From Datnioides undecimradiatus (lineage: Eukaryota > Chordata > Actinopteri > Lobotiformes > Datnioididae), in NCBI GenBank assembly GCA_008933995.1, contig WARS01000015.1, positions 10,298,861-10,362,860 on the forward strand: 64,000 bases of DNA, in the 5' to 3' direction. Below, piece by piece: positions 63,371-64,000 of the stretch (its first letter is position 1; each line of letters opens with the position of its first letter). A model generated the notes under the pieces. The model saw only the letters and a list, made by a program, of their open reading frames with translations, was not told where the DNA came from and did not search any database. The position numbers and the translations under genes are program-made.

Positions 63371-63639
63371 GTTTGTAGAGGTGACATTCTATCTGATCTG
63401 TGCCGCGGTGCAAAGGAAGGAAAAAAGGGAGGGGGGTGACAATAAAGGAGAGAGGAAAGGGGAGGAGGGAGGTTTGACTTGCTGATGAATTTGGTTTTTT
63501 GTTTTTCCCAAACACACACAATGTAAAACATACACACATGCGAGTTTGTAGGCATACACACACACGCAGACATCTATAACTTCCCCACTTTTCCTTTGCA
63601 TTATGCCGTACAATGAGCATAAGAGCAAGTGTGTGCCAT

Positions 63640-63810
63640 CAGAATGAGGGGAGAAAATATGCTAAGCAGACAATCAGAGGTGTACCCCCTGGTGCTAAAC
63701 AGCCAATCATGGCTGTCCCAGTGTGTGTCACCAGCCAGCAGGAGGCAGAATTAGTCCTGGTTAGCAGCCAGAGCCCCGCCGAGTGGCTGATTAGTCTTTT
63801 AGACTGAAGA
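63640..63810. promoter_or_regulatory. Candidate conserved non-coding element
   Basis: High-complexity block with ACAGCCAATCATGGCTGTCC (an inverted repeat around CCAAT), AGAATTAGTCCTGG and GTGGCTGATTAGTCTT. No coding signal. Confidence 0.33.
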
Positions 63811-64000
63811 GGAGACAGAATGTTAAAAGTCCAACTGCCTATCTGAGACTCTTCTGCACAGCAGACAAAGGTCTTTTTATGTTAAAAAAAAAAGAAGTTT
63901 GCAACCTGATTGTTGCGTTGTGAATATGATGCACTAAACTAAACAATAATTACACAGACACACATGGTCTTTAGGGTGCATTTAGAAAATTGTTTTGCCA

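Overview
This is a window of a ray-finned (teleost) fish nuclear genome. The genes are split by many short GT-AG introns, every encoded protein is a recognisable vertebrate orthologue, and the gaps hold teleost-style LINE relics, MITE-like repeats and long (CA)n/(GT)n microsatellites. There are no bacterial operons, CRISPR arrays or convincing RNA genes. Five complete protein-coding genes could be assembled exon by exon with consistent splice phases, plus one gene I cannot name.

Layout. On the minus strand, 470-2250 holds ccno (cyclin O). It is head to head with plus-strand tut7 (zcchc6, terminal uridylyltransferase), whose coding exons run 3992-13216. The shared interval carries a palindromic CRE and an RFX-type X-box. 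Next on the plus strand come isca1 (mitochondrial Fe-S assembly, 16177-19189), an unidentified small gene (20466 to at least 21281, perhaps 22042), a kisspeptin receptor (GPR54/kiss1r family, 23576-27593) and psat1 (phosphoserine aminotransferase, 30526-39036). The order tut7-isca1-...-psat1 resembles human 9q21. ccno and the kisspeptin receptor are not neighbours of these genes in human.

From about 39 kb to the end I find no intact gene. This part holds a lone broken exon of an ITCH/WWP-type HECT ubiquitin ligase (51268-51378), an unusual tandem array of CRE-plus-TATA promoter-like monomers joined to a repeated 193-bp module (54318-55720), MITE-like repeats, and AT-rich blocks full of homeodomain-like sites that look like conserved non-coding enhancers. 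These blocks thicken toward the right edge (56.4-56.9 and 60-63.8 kb). By synteny with human 9q21 the next gene may be tle4, so this could be its regulatory desert; that is inference.

The genes do not form a pathway: they cover multiciliogenesis (ccno), RNA 3'-uridylation (tut7), Fe-S cluster assembly (isca1), reproductive neuroendocrine signalling (kisspeptin receptor) and serine biosynthesis (psat1). Most worth following up are the unidentified gene beside isca1, the monomer-promoter array, the HECT exon, the ATF4-type element in psat1 intron 1, the X-box upstream of ccno and the right-edge enhancer candidates.
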